From Clostridiales bacterium (GTDB taxonomy: Bacteria; Bacillota; Clostridia; Lachnospirales; JAQSXR01), in the NCBI GenBank assembly GCA_029256575.1, contig JAQSXR010000010.1:1-43794 (forward strand): a stretch of DNA of 43,794 nucleotides, read 5' to 3'. Made by a program: the position numbers and the translations under genes. The notes beneath the pieces were generated by a model. The model made no database searches, had not been told where the DNA came from, and saw only the letters and a list, made by a program, of their open reading frames with translations. Below, one piece after another: positions 33,221-43,794 of this stretch (position 1 is the stretch's first letter; each line of letters starts with the position of its first letter).

Positions 33221-33844
33221 ATGATTCGAATTTTGATCGTGGATGATGATTCAATTATTAGAGAAGGACTAAAAATGATTATGGAAACACAACAAGATAT
33301 AACAGTTGTGGGATGTGGGGAAAATGGGCAGCAGGCAGTGGAACTGTGCAGACGCTATAAACCAGATGTAGCACTTTTAGACATTAGAATGCCAATGATG
33401 GACGGAATTGAGGCTTCTCAGCTCATTATAAAAGAAAAATTAGCCGCTCCACTTTTACTTACTACTTTTGACGAGAAAGATTTAATTCTTCGTGCACTTA
33501 AAAGCGGTGTAAGCGGGTATATATTAAAAAATAGCCCAGCTGATCGAATATTGGGAGCGATTAGAGTAGTAGCATCAGGTGGAACAGTGTTTCAAAAGGA
33601 TATTCTAGATTACATAACGAGTCAGATGAAGGTTAGCCCCAAAGAAAATATTTTTACTCAATTAACGGAAAGAGAATTAGAAGTAACTGCGTTGGTATCA
33701 CGCGGTCTGTCGAATAAAGAAATAGGAGAAGCTTTATTTATATCAGATGGAACAGTTCGAAATCATATTAGCTCAATTCTAGATAAAACTCATTTGGAAC
33801 ATAGGACTCAAATTGCAATTGCATTTTTAAGTCAAAATAGCTAA
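33221..33844 (+). CDS. NarL/LuxR-family response regulator
   Basis: This 207-residue regulator has a receiver domain with the acidic pocket VDDD (8-10), phospho-acceptor Asp54 (LLDIRMP), Thr in LLTTFDE and Lys in YILKN. The C-terminal LuxR helix-turn-helix is LTERELEV followed by GLSNKEIGEALFISDGTVRNHISSIL. It pairs with the kinase just upstream and most likely activates the ABC transporter operon; the inverted repeat at 28675-28689 is a candidate target. Start follows GAGGAAAGG. Confidence 0.93.
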   Translation: MIRILIVDDDSIIREGLKMIMETQQDITVVGCGENGQQAVELCRRYKPDVALLDIRMPMMDGIEASQLIIKEKLAAPLLLTTFDEKDLILRALKSGVSGYILKNSPADRILGAIRVVASGGTVFQKDILDYITSQMKVSPKENIFTQLTERELEVTALVSRGLSNKEIGEALFISDGTVRNHISSILDKTHLEHRTQIAIAFLSQNS

Positions 33845-33950
33845 AAATGGGCGAAATGTAATTTGAAATTGATACACAATTAACTGAATTAATTATATAA
33901 AATTGTGGGAAACTATTAAATACAAATAATAATTCTTAAATGAGATATTG

Positions 33951-33979
33951 TTGAATATTAGGAAAAGTTAGTATATAAT
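33951..33979 (+). promoter_or_regulatory. Predicted sigma-A promoter of the V-ATPase operon
   Basis: TTGAAT (33951-33956) and TATAAT (33974-33979) are separated by 17 bp. The predicted transcript start is near 33986, about 40 bp before the first V-ATPase gene. Confidence 0.75.
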
Positions 33980-34026
33980 GAAATAATAACTATTATTACA
34001 AATAGTTGGATATTGGAGGTGAAAGA

Positions 34027-34335
34027 ATGGCAAAGGAGACAGTGCAAGCTATTCGCGAAGCAGAGTTGAAAGCCTCACAGATAGAGAAAGATGCAGCCGG
34101 GAAACGGGATGAAATTATTCTGAAAGCGGAAGAGGATGCAAAAGTTAAAATATCTTCTGTAATAAAAGAAGCTCTTGCAAAAGCGGAACAAGATTTAGAA
34201 CAAGCACAGTTTCAAGGAACAGAACGAATGAAAAATGCGGTAATAAAAGCAGAACAAGAAATTCTTGAACTGAAAGAAATGGTTAAGAGCAAAGAACAGG
34301 TTGCAATTGATCTTGTTCTTGCACAAGTTATTTAG
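34027..34335 (+). CDS. ntpF: V-type ATPase peripheral-stalk subunit G/H (NtpF-like)
   Basis: This 102-residue, Ala/Glu/Lys-rich protein is predicted to be almost entirely coiled coil (AIREAELKASQIEKDA, KAEEDAKVKISSVIKEA, AEQEILELKEMV). It matches the small stalk subunit that pairs with subunit E, called NtpF in Enterococcus hirae and AhaH in archaea. The ATG at 34027 follows GGAGGTGAA; a TTG at 34006 precedes that site and is rejected. It is the first gene of the operon, as in E. hirae. Confidence 0.8.
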   Translation: MAKETVQAIREAELKASQIEKDAAGKRDEIILKAEEDAKVKISSVIKEALAKAEQDLEQAQFQGTERMKNAVIKAEQEILELKEMVKSKEQVAIDLVLAQVI

Positions 34336-34396
34336 ACGTAAGCGAATACAAAAAATATCCGCTTTGATTAAAGAATAGCTAAGGAGGTGTTTTTCT

Positions 34397-36887
<2,491 letters not shown>

Positions 36888-36906
36888 CAGTTAGGAGAAA
36901 TTGGCT

Positions 36907-37503
36907 ATGACTGGATTAGAAACGATAATAAAGCATATCGAAGGTGATGCTTTTGCTACTGCAAGATATATAATCTCAGTAGCAAATGATAAAGCCAAAG
37001 AGATTGCGGCTGTTGCACAAGCAGAAATAAACACAAAACGTTCAGAAATTGAAGAACGAAACAAACTAGAGTTGGAAGCGATTATAAGCCGTTCAGAGTC
37101 TGCTGCCCTCTTACAAGGAAATAAATTAATTTTACAAGCAAAACAGCAATTAATAAATAATGTAATAGTTAGTGCGAAGGATTCTCTTGTGAAGTTACCA
37201 AATGATGAATATTTTAAAGTTATCATAAAAATGGTAAAAAAATATGCATTAGCACAACCAGGTCAAATCGCATTTTCGAAATCAGACAAGGAACGTTTAC
37301 CAGAACAATTTGGGACATTATTACAAACTGCACTTGCAGAAAAAACGGGAGCTTCATTAGTTATTTCTGAGGAAACAAGAAATATTAATGGCGGATTTGT
37401 TTTGATTTATGGTGATGTGGAAGAAAACTGTTCTTTCGATGCATTAATTTTAGCTTCTAAAGAGTCATTGCAAGATAATGTAAGCAAAGTGCTGTTTGAA
37501 TAG
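36907..37503 (+). CDS. ntpE: V-type ATPase peripheral-stalk subunit E
   Basis: This 198-residue protein has an N-terminal helical half rich in Ala, Glu, Lys and Arg (ANDKAKEIAAVAQAEINTKR), and a C-terminal globular half with INGGFVLIYGDVEENCSFDALI, the typical subunit E end. It forms the stator stalk with the NtpF-like subunit. AGGAGA lies 8 bp before the ATG at 36907, so the in-frame TTG at 36901 is not used. It sits between K and C as in other V-ATPase operons. Confidence 0.9.
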   Translation: MTGLETIIKHIEGDAFATARYIISVANDKAKEIAAVAQAEINTKRSEIEERNKLELEAIISRSESAALLQGNKLILQAKQQLINNVIVSAKDSLVKLPNDEYFKVIIKMVKKYALAQPGQIAFSKSDKERLPEQFGTLLQTALAEKTGASLVISEETRNINGGFVLIYGDVEENCSFDALILASKESLQDNVSKVLFE

Positions 37504-37541
37504 AATAGCTAAAATTAATTTATGAAAGGAAAGGTGATAGC

Positions 37542-38510
37542 ATGGCTAAAAACCAATACATTTTTGCAAATGCACGTATTCGTACAAAAGAGCTAGCCTT
37601 ACTTGATAAACCTTTTTTTGATCAACTATTAGCTTGCAAGAACTATGATGATTGTTTGCTTCTTTTAGCAAATAAAGGCTGGGGTACATCTGGTGAGGAA
37701 TCAGCAGAACAAATTTTATCAAAGGAACGCGAGAAAACATGGGAATTAGTAAGTGAACTTGTAGAAGATATTTCTGTATTTGATACTTTCTTATATGGGA
37801 ATGATTTTCATAATTTAAAAGCAGCAATCAAGCAAGTTTATATTAATGAAGAAGTTCCGAATATTTATATTACCCATGGAACTATAAAACCAGAAATAAT
37901 TTATGATGCAGTGAAGAAACATGATTTTTCTACTCTTCCGGAGCATATGATAAAATGTGCAGATGAAGCTTATCAAGTTCAAATGCATACAGGAGATAGT
38001 CAATTATGCGACGTAATTATTGATAAAGCAACCTTGGATACAATTTACAAAAGAGGTAAAGCTTCAGGCAATGAATTACTTGCAGAATACGCCGAACTTA
38101 AAGTCGCTTCTGCTGATTTAAATATAGCAATTCGTGGATTTAAGACAGGAAAGAAGAAAGAATTTTTAGAAAGAGCGTTAGCCCCTTGTGATAGCATTGA
38201 TATCAACAGACTTATGGAGGCGGCTCTCGATAAAGAAGAAGCGATTTATGATTACTTATCCAATACAGTTTATGCGGATGCGGTACAAGCAATCAAAGAA
38301 TCACCTTCTACATTTGAGAGATGGTGTGATAACCTAATAATAAGACGTATAAGACCACAAAAGCATAACCCATTTACATTATCTCCTATAGCAGCATATA
38401 TACTTGCTCGCGAAAATGAAATAAAATCTGTAAGAATATTACTTTCAGGGAAATTAAATGATCTTCCAGATAGTTCAATTCTAGAAAGATTGAGGGAAAT
38501 GTATGTATAA
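37542..38510 (+). CDS. ntpC: V-type ATPase central-stalk subunit C (d subunit)
   Basis: This 322-residue, mostly helical protein has the expected size (about 330) for the d/C subunit that sockets the rotor shaft to the K ring. Signatures are YIFANARIRTKE at the N-terminus, YGNDFHNLKAAIKQ about residue 88, and NLIIRRIRPQKHNPFTLSPIAAYILARENEIKSVRIL-type C-terminal sequence (about 268-303), where the ILARENEIK run is diagnostic. Starts after GAAAGG with GTGATAGC. The stop overlaps the next start by 8 bp. Confidence 0.92.
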   Translation: MAKNQYIFANARIRTKELALLDKPFFDQLLACKNYDDCLLLLANKGWGTSGEESAEQILSKEREKTWELVSELVEDISVFDTFLYGNDFHNLKAAIKQVYINEEVPNIYITHGTIKPEIIYDAVKKHDFSTLPEHMIKCADEAYQVQMHTGDSQLCDVIIDKATLDTIYKRGKASGNELLAEYAELKVASADLNIAIRGFKTGKKKEFLERALAPCDSIDINRLMEAALDKEEAIYDYLSNTVYADAVQAIKESPSTFERWCDNLIIRRIRPQKHNPFTLSPIAAYILARENEIKSVRILLSGKLNDLPDSSILERLREMYV

Positions 38511-38823
38511 AATAGCAGTTTTAGGTGATCGTGACAGCATATATGGATTTGCAGCACTTGGATTAGATACTTTTCCAGTAAGCAATGCAGAAGAGGCAGC
38601 CAAGAAATTGAAGATGCTTGCAGAAGGTAAATATGCAGTCATTTATTTAACAGAGGCATTACAAGCACAGTTAGAAATTGAGATAGACCAATATAGAACA
38701 GAACCACTACCTGCTATTATTCCGATTCCTGGTGTTTCGGGTAATACTGGAATGGGTATGCGTAGTGTAAGAAAATCAGTAGAGCAAGCAGTTGGATCTG
38801 ATATTATATTTAACGAAAAATAG
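38503..38823 (+). CDS. ntpG: V-type ATPase subunit F (NtpG)
   Basis: This 106-residue protein begins MYKIAVLGDRDSIYGFAALG, the standard F-subunit N-terminus (Rossmann-like), and has YLTEAL and IPIPG. It attaches to the D-subunit shaft. In E. hirae nomenclature it is NtpG. The gene overlaps ntpC by 8 bp and is followed 20 bp later by ntpA. Confidence 0.93.
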   Translation: MYKIAVLGDRDSIYGFAALGLDTFPVSNAEEAAKKLKMLAEGKYAVIYLTEALQAQLEIEIDQYRTEPLPAIIPIPGVSGNTGMGMRSVRKSVEQAVGSDIIFNEK

Positions 38824-38843
38824 TGAAGTAGGTGAATAGGAAA

Positions 38844-40613
38844 ATGAGCAATGGCACTATAAAAAAAGTTGCAGGTCCGTTAGTTATTGCCGAAGGAATG
38901 CGCGATGCCAATATGTTTGACGTTGTACGTGTTAGTGATCAGCGACTAATAGGTGAAATCATTGAAATACATGGTGACCAAGCTTCTGTTCAAGTTTATG
39001 AGGAGACCGCCGGCCTAGGGCCAGGTGAGCCAGTAGAATCAACAGGTGCTCCACTTAGCGTTGAACTTGGACCAGGACTGATAGGTAGTATATTTGACGG
39101 AATACAACGACCACTAGTAGCGATTATGGAAGCTACAGGTAATAACTTAGTACGTGGGGTGGAGATTCCTTCTCTAAAAAGAGAAGCAAAATGGCACTTC
39201 GTACCAACCATAGCTGCAGGAGAAACTGTAGAGGGTGGAGATATTATCGGTACTGTTCTAGAAACAGAGATAGTTTCACATAAGATTATGATTCCAAATA
39301 ATATGAGAGGTACTATTAAGTCGATTACAGAAGGCGATTATACAATTGAAGAAACAATTGCTGTCCTTGAAAATGAAGACAAAACTACCACTGATATTAC
39401 AATGTTACAAAAATGGCCTATTCGTTTGGGTCGACCATACAAAGAAAAATTATCTCCAAAGATGCCACTTGTTACTGGTCAACGTGTTATCGATACTTTA
39501 TTCCCAATTGCAAAAGGTGGCGTAGCCGCAGTTCCAGGACCATTTGGTAGTGGTAAAACAGTTGTTCAACATCAATTAGCAAAATGGGCAGAAGCTGATA
39601 TCGTTGTATATATTGGCTGTGGAGAACGTGGTAATGAGATGACTGACGTATTAAACGAATTTCCTGAATTAAAGGATCCTAAGACTGGACACTCTTTAAT
39701 GGAAAGAACGGTATTAATCGCAAATACATCTGACATGCCGGTTGCAGCTCGTGAAGCTTCTATCTATGTAGGGATAACAATTGCAGAATATTTCCGTGAT
39801 ATGGGATATTCCGTTGCCTTAATGGCAGACTCCACATCTCGTTGGGCAGAAGCTCTTCGTGAAATGTCAGGAAGGTTAGAAGAAATGCCAGGTGAAGAAG
39901 GTTATCCTGCATATCTAGGAAGCCGACTTGCACAGTTTTATGAACGTGCTGGAAGAGTAATTTCTCTTGGTAAAGATGGTAGAGAAGGCGCACTTTCAGT
40001 TATTGGGGCAGTATCTCCTCCAGGTGGAGATATATCAGAACCAGTATCTCAAGCAACACTTAGAATCGTAAAAGTATTTTGGGGATTGGATGCTAACTTA
40101 GCATATAGAAGACATTTCCCTGCTATCAACTGGTTAACGAGTTATTCTCTTTATGTTGATTCAATGGGTAAGTGGTTTACGGATCAAGTAAATGAAAATT
40201 GGATGAAATCACGTGCTCGAATCATGCGTATCTTACATGATGAATCAGAACTTGATGAAATTGTAAAATTAGTTGGTATGGATGCTCTTTCTGCACCAGA
40301 CCGAATTAAATTAGAAGCAGCGCGTTCTATTCGTGAAGACTTTTTACATCAAGATGCTTTTCACGAAGTAGATACCTATACTTCATTGGATAAACAATTT
40401 AAGATGATGGAATTGGTACTTAATTTCTTTGATATTGCCTCAAGTGCATTAGAAAAAGGAGCTAAAGTAGACGGATTGGTTAAATTACCAGTTCGAGAAA
40501 AAATTGGTCGTTTTAAATACATTGCAAGTAACAAAATTGATCAAGAATATCAAGATATTATTAAGAGTTTAAATATTGAAGTCGAAGAATTAATTAAAAA
40601 GGAGGAATCCTAA
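38844..40613 (+). CDS. ntpA: V-type ATPase catalytic subunit A
   Basis: This 589-residue catalytic subunit has the Walker A loop GPFGSGKT (232-239), ERGNEM for the catalytic glutamate region, [19 protein letters not shown] for Walker B and neighbours, and the A-specific non-homologous insertion (about 110-190). It hydrolyses or makes ATP. The ATG at 38844 is chosen; an in-frame GTG at 38832 overlaps the probable ribosome-binding region (AGGTG and TAGG). The stop overlaps the ntpB start by one base. Confidence 0.97.
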   Translation: MSNGTIKKVAGPLVIAEGMRDANMFDVVRVSDQRLIGEIIEIHGDQASVQVYEETAGLGPGEPVESTGAPLSVELGPGLIGSIFDGIQRPLVAIMEATGNNLVRGVEIPSLKREAKWHFVPTIAAGETVEGGDIIGTVLETEIVSHKIMIPNNMRGTIKSITEGDYTIEETIAVLENEDKTTTDITMLQKWPIRLGRPYKEKLSPKMPLVTGQRVIDTLFPIAKGGVAAVPGPFGSGKTVVQHQLAKWAEADIVVYIGCGERGNEMTDVLNEFPELKDPKTGHSLMERTVLIANTSDMPVAAREASIYVGITIAEYFRDMGYSVALMADSTSRWAEALREMSGRLEEMPGEEGYPAYLGSRLAQFYERAGRVISLGKDGREGALSVIGAVSPPGGDISEPVSQATLRIVKVFWGLDANLAYRRHFPAINWLTSYSLYVDSMGKWFTDQVNENWMKSRARIMRILHDESELDEIVKLVGMDALSAPDRIKLEAARSIREDFLHQDAFHEVDTYTSLDKQFKMMELVLNFFDIASSALEKGAKVDGLVKLPVREKIGRFKYIASNKIDQEYQDIIKSLNIEVEELIKKEES

Positions 40614-41983
40614 TGCCAAAAGAATATAGAACCATTCAAGAGGTAGCCGGTCCTCTTATGCTAGTTCGTGGTGTAGAAAATGTTAAATACAGTGAATTAG
40701 CCGAAATAGAACTTGCAAGTGGCGAAAAACGTCGTTGTAGAGTTCTTGAAATTGATGGAGATAATGCACTCGTTCAATTATTTGAAAGTGCTACTGGTAT
40801 TAATCTTGCGAAGAGTAAAGTACGATTCTTAGGACATAGTATGGAGCTTGGAGTATCAGATGATATGCTTGGTCGTGTATTTGATGGTCTTGGACGTCCG
40901 ATTGATAAGGGCCCTGAGATTCTACCAAAGAAACGTATGGATATCAATGGTTTGCCAATGAATCCAGCAGCAAGAAATTATCCTCAAGAATTTATTCAAA
41001 CTGGAGTTTCTGCGATTGATGGGTTGAATACACTTGTTCGTGGACAAAAATTACCAATATTCTCAGCAAGTGGTTTACCACATGCTGAACTTGCAGCACA
41101 AATAGCGCGTCAAGCAAAGGTACGTGGTACAAGTGAACCTTTTGCCGTTGTATTTGCAGCTTTAGGTATAACTTTTGAAGAGGCAAATTTCTTTACTGAA
41201 AGTTTCCGTGAAACAGGAGCAATTGACCGTACTGTTATGTTTATTAATTTAGCAAATGACCCTGCAGTTGAACGTATAGCAACTCCACGTATGGCACTGA
41301 CAGCAGCTGAATACCTTGCTTTTGAAAAGAATATGCATGTACTAGTTATACTAACAGACATCACAAATTATGCTGATTCATTACGTGAAATATCTGCAGC
41401 ACGTAAAGAAGTTCCAGGACGTAGAGGATACCCAGGGTATATGTATACCGACTTGGCTTCTATGTACGAACGTGCAGGCCGCCAAAAAGGCAATGCAGGA
41501 AGTATTACAATGATACCGATATTAACTATGCCAGAAGATGATAAAACACATCCTATTCCTGACTTAACTGGATATATTACAGAAGGACAGATTATTCTTA
41601 GTCGTGAATTATATCGTAAAGGTATAACACCTCCTATAGATGTATTACCATCATTATCTCGTTTAAAAGATAAAGGTATTGGAGCAGGAAAAACTCGTGA
41701 AGATCATGCAAATACAATGAACCAATTATTTGCGGCATATGCAAGAGGTAAAGAAGCAAAGGAATTAATGGTTGTATTAGGCGAAGCAGCTTTAACAGAT
41801 ATTGATAAACTATATGCGAAATTTTCGGATGCCTTTGAACAAGAATATGTTTCACAAGGGTACCTTACAAATCGTGATATAGAAGAAACAATAGATCTTG
41901 GTTGGAAATTATTATCAATTCTTCCTAGAACTGAACTTAAGAGAATTAAGGAAGAGTTCCTTGATAAATATTATGGTAAATAG
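40613..41983 (+). CDS. ntpB: V-type ATPase regulatory subunit B
   Basis: This 456-residue subunit is homologous to A but lacks a P-loop: the equivalent position reads [14 protein letters not shown]. Other signatures are [53 protein letters not shown]-type sequence (about 247-282) and [11 protein letters not shown]. It alternates with A in the hexamer. Start ATG overlaps the ntpA stop (TAATG), after AAAGGAGGA. Confidence 0.97.
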   Translation: MPKEYRTIQEVAGPLMLVRGVENVKYSELAEIELASGEKRRCRVLEIDGDNALVQLFESATGINLAKSKVRFLGHSMELGVSDDMLGRVFDGLGRPIDKGPEILPKKRMDINGLPMNPAARNYPQEFIQTGVSAIDGLNTLVRGQKLPIFSASGLPHAELAAQIARQAKVRGTSEPFAVVFAALGITFEEANFFTESFRETGAIDRTVMFINLANDPAVERIATPRMALTAAEYLAFEKNMHVLVILTDITNYADSLREISAARKEVPGRRGYPGYMYTDLASMYERAGRQKGNAGSITMIPILTMPEDDKTHPIPDLTGYITEGQIILSRELYRKGITPPIDVLPSLSRLKDKGIGAGKTREDHANTMNQLFAAYARGKEAKELMVVLGEAALTDIDKLYAKFSDAFEQEYVSQGYLTNRDIEETIDLGWKLLSILPRTELKRIKEEFLDKYYGK

Positions 41984-42012
41984 ATTCTATACAACAAGAA
42001 GGAGGTGCTGTT

Positions 42013-42678
42013 TTGGCTAGAAAACATATTAATCCAACTCGTATGGAATTAACTAAGCTAAAGAAGAAATTGGTTACTGCTGTTCGGGGACATAAACTTC
42101 TGAAGGATAAACGTGATGAGTTAATGCGCCAATTTCTGGACTTGGTTCGAGAAAATAAAACATTGCGTGAAAAGGTTGAGGCAGGAGTCACCGCTGCCAA
42201 TAAAAATTTCGTGTTAGCACGGGCTGGAATGTCTGATGAAATTTTAAATGTTGCATTAATGGCACCTAGACAAGAGGTTTATCTTGATACTAGTACGCGT
42301 AATGTAATGAGTGTTGATATACCAATCTTTGAATATAAAACAAAAACACCGGATGCAAATGATATATATCCATATGGATTTGCATTTACGTCAAGTGATC
42401 TTGATGATGCAGTAAAATCATTACAGGATATTCTTCCAGATATGCTCAGGTTAGCAGAGTATGAGAAATCGTGTCAATTGTTAGCTTCAGAAATTGAGAA
42501 AACAAGACGCCGTGTAAACGCATTGGAACACATTATGATTCCTGAAATGCAAGAAAGTATTAAGTATATCAAAATGAAGCTTGATGAAAATGAACGTAGT
42601 ACACAGATACGATTAATGAAAGTAAAAGATATGATGTTAGAAAAAGTGTACCATTATAGTGAGAAATTAGTGAACTAA
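42013..42678 (+). CDS. ntpD: V-type ATPase central-shaft subunit D, TTG start
   Basis: This 221-residue helical protein begins with INPTRMELTKLKKKL, the invariant D-subunit N-terminus, and ends with a long helix EKVYHYSEKL. It forms the rotating shaft. The start codon is TTG at 42013, supported by GGAGGTG at 42001-42007 and by the family N-terminus; no ATG lies near enough. It is the last gene of the operon; NtpH- and NtpJ-like genes are absent here. Confidence 0.94.
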   Translation: MARKHINPTRMELTKLKKKLVTAVRGHKLLKDKRDELMRQFLDLVRENKTLREKVEAGVTAANKNFVLARAGMSDEILNVALMAPRQEVYLDTSTRNVMSVDIPIFEYKTKTPDANDIYPYGFAFTSSDLDDAVKSLQDILPDMLRLAEYEKSCQLLASEIEKTRRRVNALEHIMIPEMQESIKYIKMKLDENERSTQIRLMKVKDMMLEKVYHYSEKLVN

Positions 42679-42730
42679 GTAATGGTCATAAAGTACAAAA
42701 AATAGTATTATTTTCATATTTGTATTGAAG

Positions 42731-42775
42731 CAACTCCTTAAGAAATGTATAATATTTCTTAAGGAGTTGTTATTT
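42731..42775 (+). terminator. Terminator of the V-ATPase operon
   Basis: A perfect 16-bp stem CAACTCCTTAAGAAAT (42731-42746) / ATTTCTTAAGGAGTTG (42754-42769) closes a 7-nt loop and is followed by TTATTTT. The AAGGAGTT arm resembles a Shine-Dalgarno sequence, but no start codon follows. Confidence 0.82.
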
Positions 42776-42777
42776 TA

Positions 42778-42800
42778 TGAAATAGAAACTTTCTATTTCA
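42778..42800. promoter_or_regulatory. Inverted repeat upstream of the NYN-domain gene
   Basis: TGAAATAG (42778-42785) and CTATTTCA (42793-42800) are perfect complements separated by AAACTTT, which is itself nearly symmetric. It lies about 85 bp before the next start and just after the V-ATPase terminator. It may be an operator or a second stem; no T-tract follows. Confidence 0.35.
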
Positions 42801-42883
42801 CAAGTACGGCATCAGCTGTTTACTTAATAATTAAGAATCTACAATAAATTAAACTAGTAGTAATATATATATAGGAGGTTATT

Positions 42884-43792
42884 ATGCTAGAAGAAAAAAG
42901 ATTTGCTGTTTCAATTGATGCAGATAATGTATCAGCAAAATATATAAAGTACATTTTAGATGAAATATCAAATTATGGAGTGGCAACATATAAAAGAATT
43001 TATGGGGATTGGACAAAACCAAATGCTTCTGCTTGGAAGGACGTATTACTTGAGAATTCAGTTACACCTGTTCAACAATATGGGTATACAGTAGGCAAGA
43101 ATGCAACAGATTCCGCCATGATAATCGATGCTATGGATATCCTTTATTCTGGGAATGTAGAGGGATTTTGCATTGTATCGAGTGATAGCGATTTTACAAA
43201 GTTATCTTCTAGGTTAAGGGAATCAGGAATGTTCGTAGTTGGTATGGGAGAAAAGAAAACACCAAAGCCATTTATTGCAGCATGTAATCAGTTTAAATAT
43301 CTTGATGTACTAGCTGAATCTGAGAATAAAAGTATTGCGATAGAAGTGAGTCGCATGAAACCTACTGTCAATGAAGACCTAGTAAAAGCACAAGAAAATG
43401 AAAGCGAATCTGGAAGCAATACGAGAAGTAATAAAAATCCGTATACTCAAAGTAATATAGATAATATTAAAACGATGACGGATTTAAGCATTATCAAAAC
43501 TGCAATCATTAAGATGGTGAATGAAGCAGATGCGGAAGATCAAAGTATTAACATGGGGGAACTTGGAAGTAGACTAGTTAAGAGGTACCCTGATTTTGAT
43601 GTAAGAAATTATGGTGATACAAAACTATCAAAGTTCTTGAAAAAGCTAGACTTTCTTGAGATAAATGCAAGAGGAAAAGATAGTACATCCATGTGGGTTT
43701 CCTTGAAAGACAATACCCCTCAAGAAGAAATAGAGTCAAAGAGTGCGGCTCCACAAAAGCGTAGAAGAAGAAGTACGAAGAAAAATAAATAA
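42884..43792 (+). CDS. NYN-domain protein with LOTUS/OST-HTH domain
   Basis: This 302-residue protein has an N-terminal NYN domain of the PIN-like nuclease superfamily, with acidic residues Asp12 and Asp14 (SIDADN), Asp76 and Asp82 (NATDSAMIID) and Asp101/Asp103 (SSDSDF) placed as a metal site. Residues about 195-270 form an OST-HTH/LOTUS-type domain (IIKMVNEADAED, LGSRLVKRYPDFDVRNYG, LSKFLKKLDF), and the tail is basic (QKRRRRSTKKNK). This NYN-LOTUS pairing occurs in bacteria and in eukaryotic MARF1-type RNA-regulatory proteins. It is expected to bind or cut RNA, but function in bacteria is little known. The start follows TAGGAGGT; the stop TAA lies 2 bp before the right edge. Confidence 0.85.
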   Translation: MLEEKRFAVSIDADNVSAKYIKYILDEISNYGVATYKRIYGDWTKPNASAWKDVLLENSVTPVQQYGYTVGKNATDSAMIIDAMDILYSGNVEGFCIVSSDSDFTKLSSRLRESGMFVVGMGEKKTPKPFIAACNQFKYLDVLAESENKSIAIEVSRMKPTVNEDLVKAQENESESGSNTRSNKNPYTQSNIDNIKTMTDLSIIKTAIIKMVNEADAEDQSINMGELGSRLVKRYPDFDVRNYGDTKLSKFLKKLDFLEINARGKDSTSMWVSLKDNTPQEEIESKSAAPQKRRRRSTKKNK

Positions 43793-43794
43793 AT

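Overview
The window is an AT-rich chromosomal segment from what looks like a strictly anaerobic, probably motile Firmicute of the Lachnospiraceae/Clostridium type. The clues are selenium-type molybdenum hydroxylases, a Na+-type V-ATPase, a PPi-type phosphofructokinase, a flavodiiron protein and Gram-positive ribosome binding sites. The species assignment is inference. Almost all genes are on the + strand; the exceptions are a triosephosphate-isomerase-like gene and msrA.

Region 1 (1-13258) is a tightly packed catabolic operon for purines or related N-heterocycles. It holds the tail of a hydantoinase/dihydropyrimidinase, a three-subunit molybdenum hydroxylase (Mo, 2Fe-2S and FAD subunits), SsnA, a compact YgfK, YgeX (diaminopropionate ammonia-lyase), YgeY (M20 peptidase family), a D-aminoacylase-type amidohydrolase, and a second molybdenum hydroxylase with its 2Fe-2S and Mo domains fused. 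These families match the E. coli yge/xdh/ssnA cluster and the anaerobic purine/urate-degrading clusters of gut bacteria. The probable endpoint is 2,3-diaminopropionate cleaved by YgeX to pyruvate and ammonia. No YgeW carbamoyltransferase is seen, and YgfK lacks its internal FAD/NAD(P)H module.

Region 2 (13313-19365) looks like a four-carbon acid-sugar or tetrose-phosphate module. It has a DeoR regulator, a divergent TIM paralogue, a PdxA2-like dehydrogenase, a DUF1537 kinase, an RpiB-fold isomerase that has lost the ring-opening histidine, and a KdgT-type permease. A 361-bp intergenic region with an A-rich, T-poor leader separates the two strands. Region 3 (19421-24339) holds a YcxB-like membrane protein, PPi-PFK, a methyl-accepting chemotaxis protein behind a perfect consensus promoter, and msrA.

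Region 4 (24423-27468) is a small nitrosative/oxidative-stress unit. It contains an FNR-type Fe-S regulator, the di-iron repair protein RIC and a flavodiiron protein. An FNR-like box is centred about 41.5 bp upstream of the predicted ric transcription start. Region 5 (27545-33844) has an alpha/beta hydrolase and an LnrLMN/LnrJK-like unit of ABC transporter plus two-component system. Region 6 (33951-42775) is a V-type ATPase operon in the order F-I-K-E-C-G-A-B-D (Enterococcus hirae naming), whose K subunit carries the Na+-binding residues. The window ends with a NYN-LOTUS protein.

A recurrent small-scale feature is short tandem duplication across stop codons, seen at ygeY (2 copies), deoR (3 copies) and the YcxB-like gene (3 copies). 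No rRNA, tRNA, CRISPR array, insertion sequence or prophage was recognised. All functional names come from motif recognition and remembered family features; no search was run.
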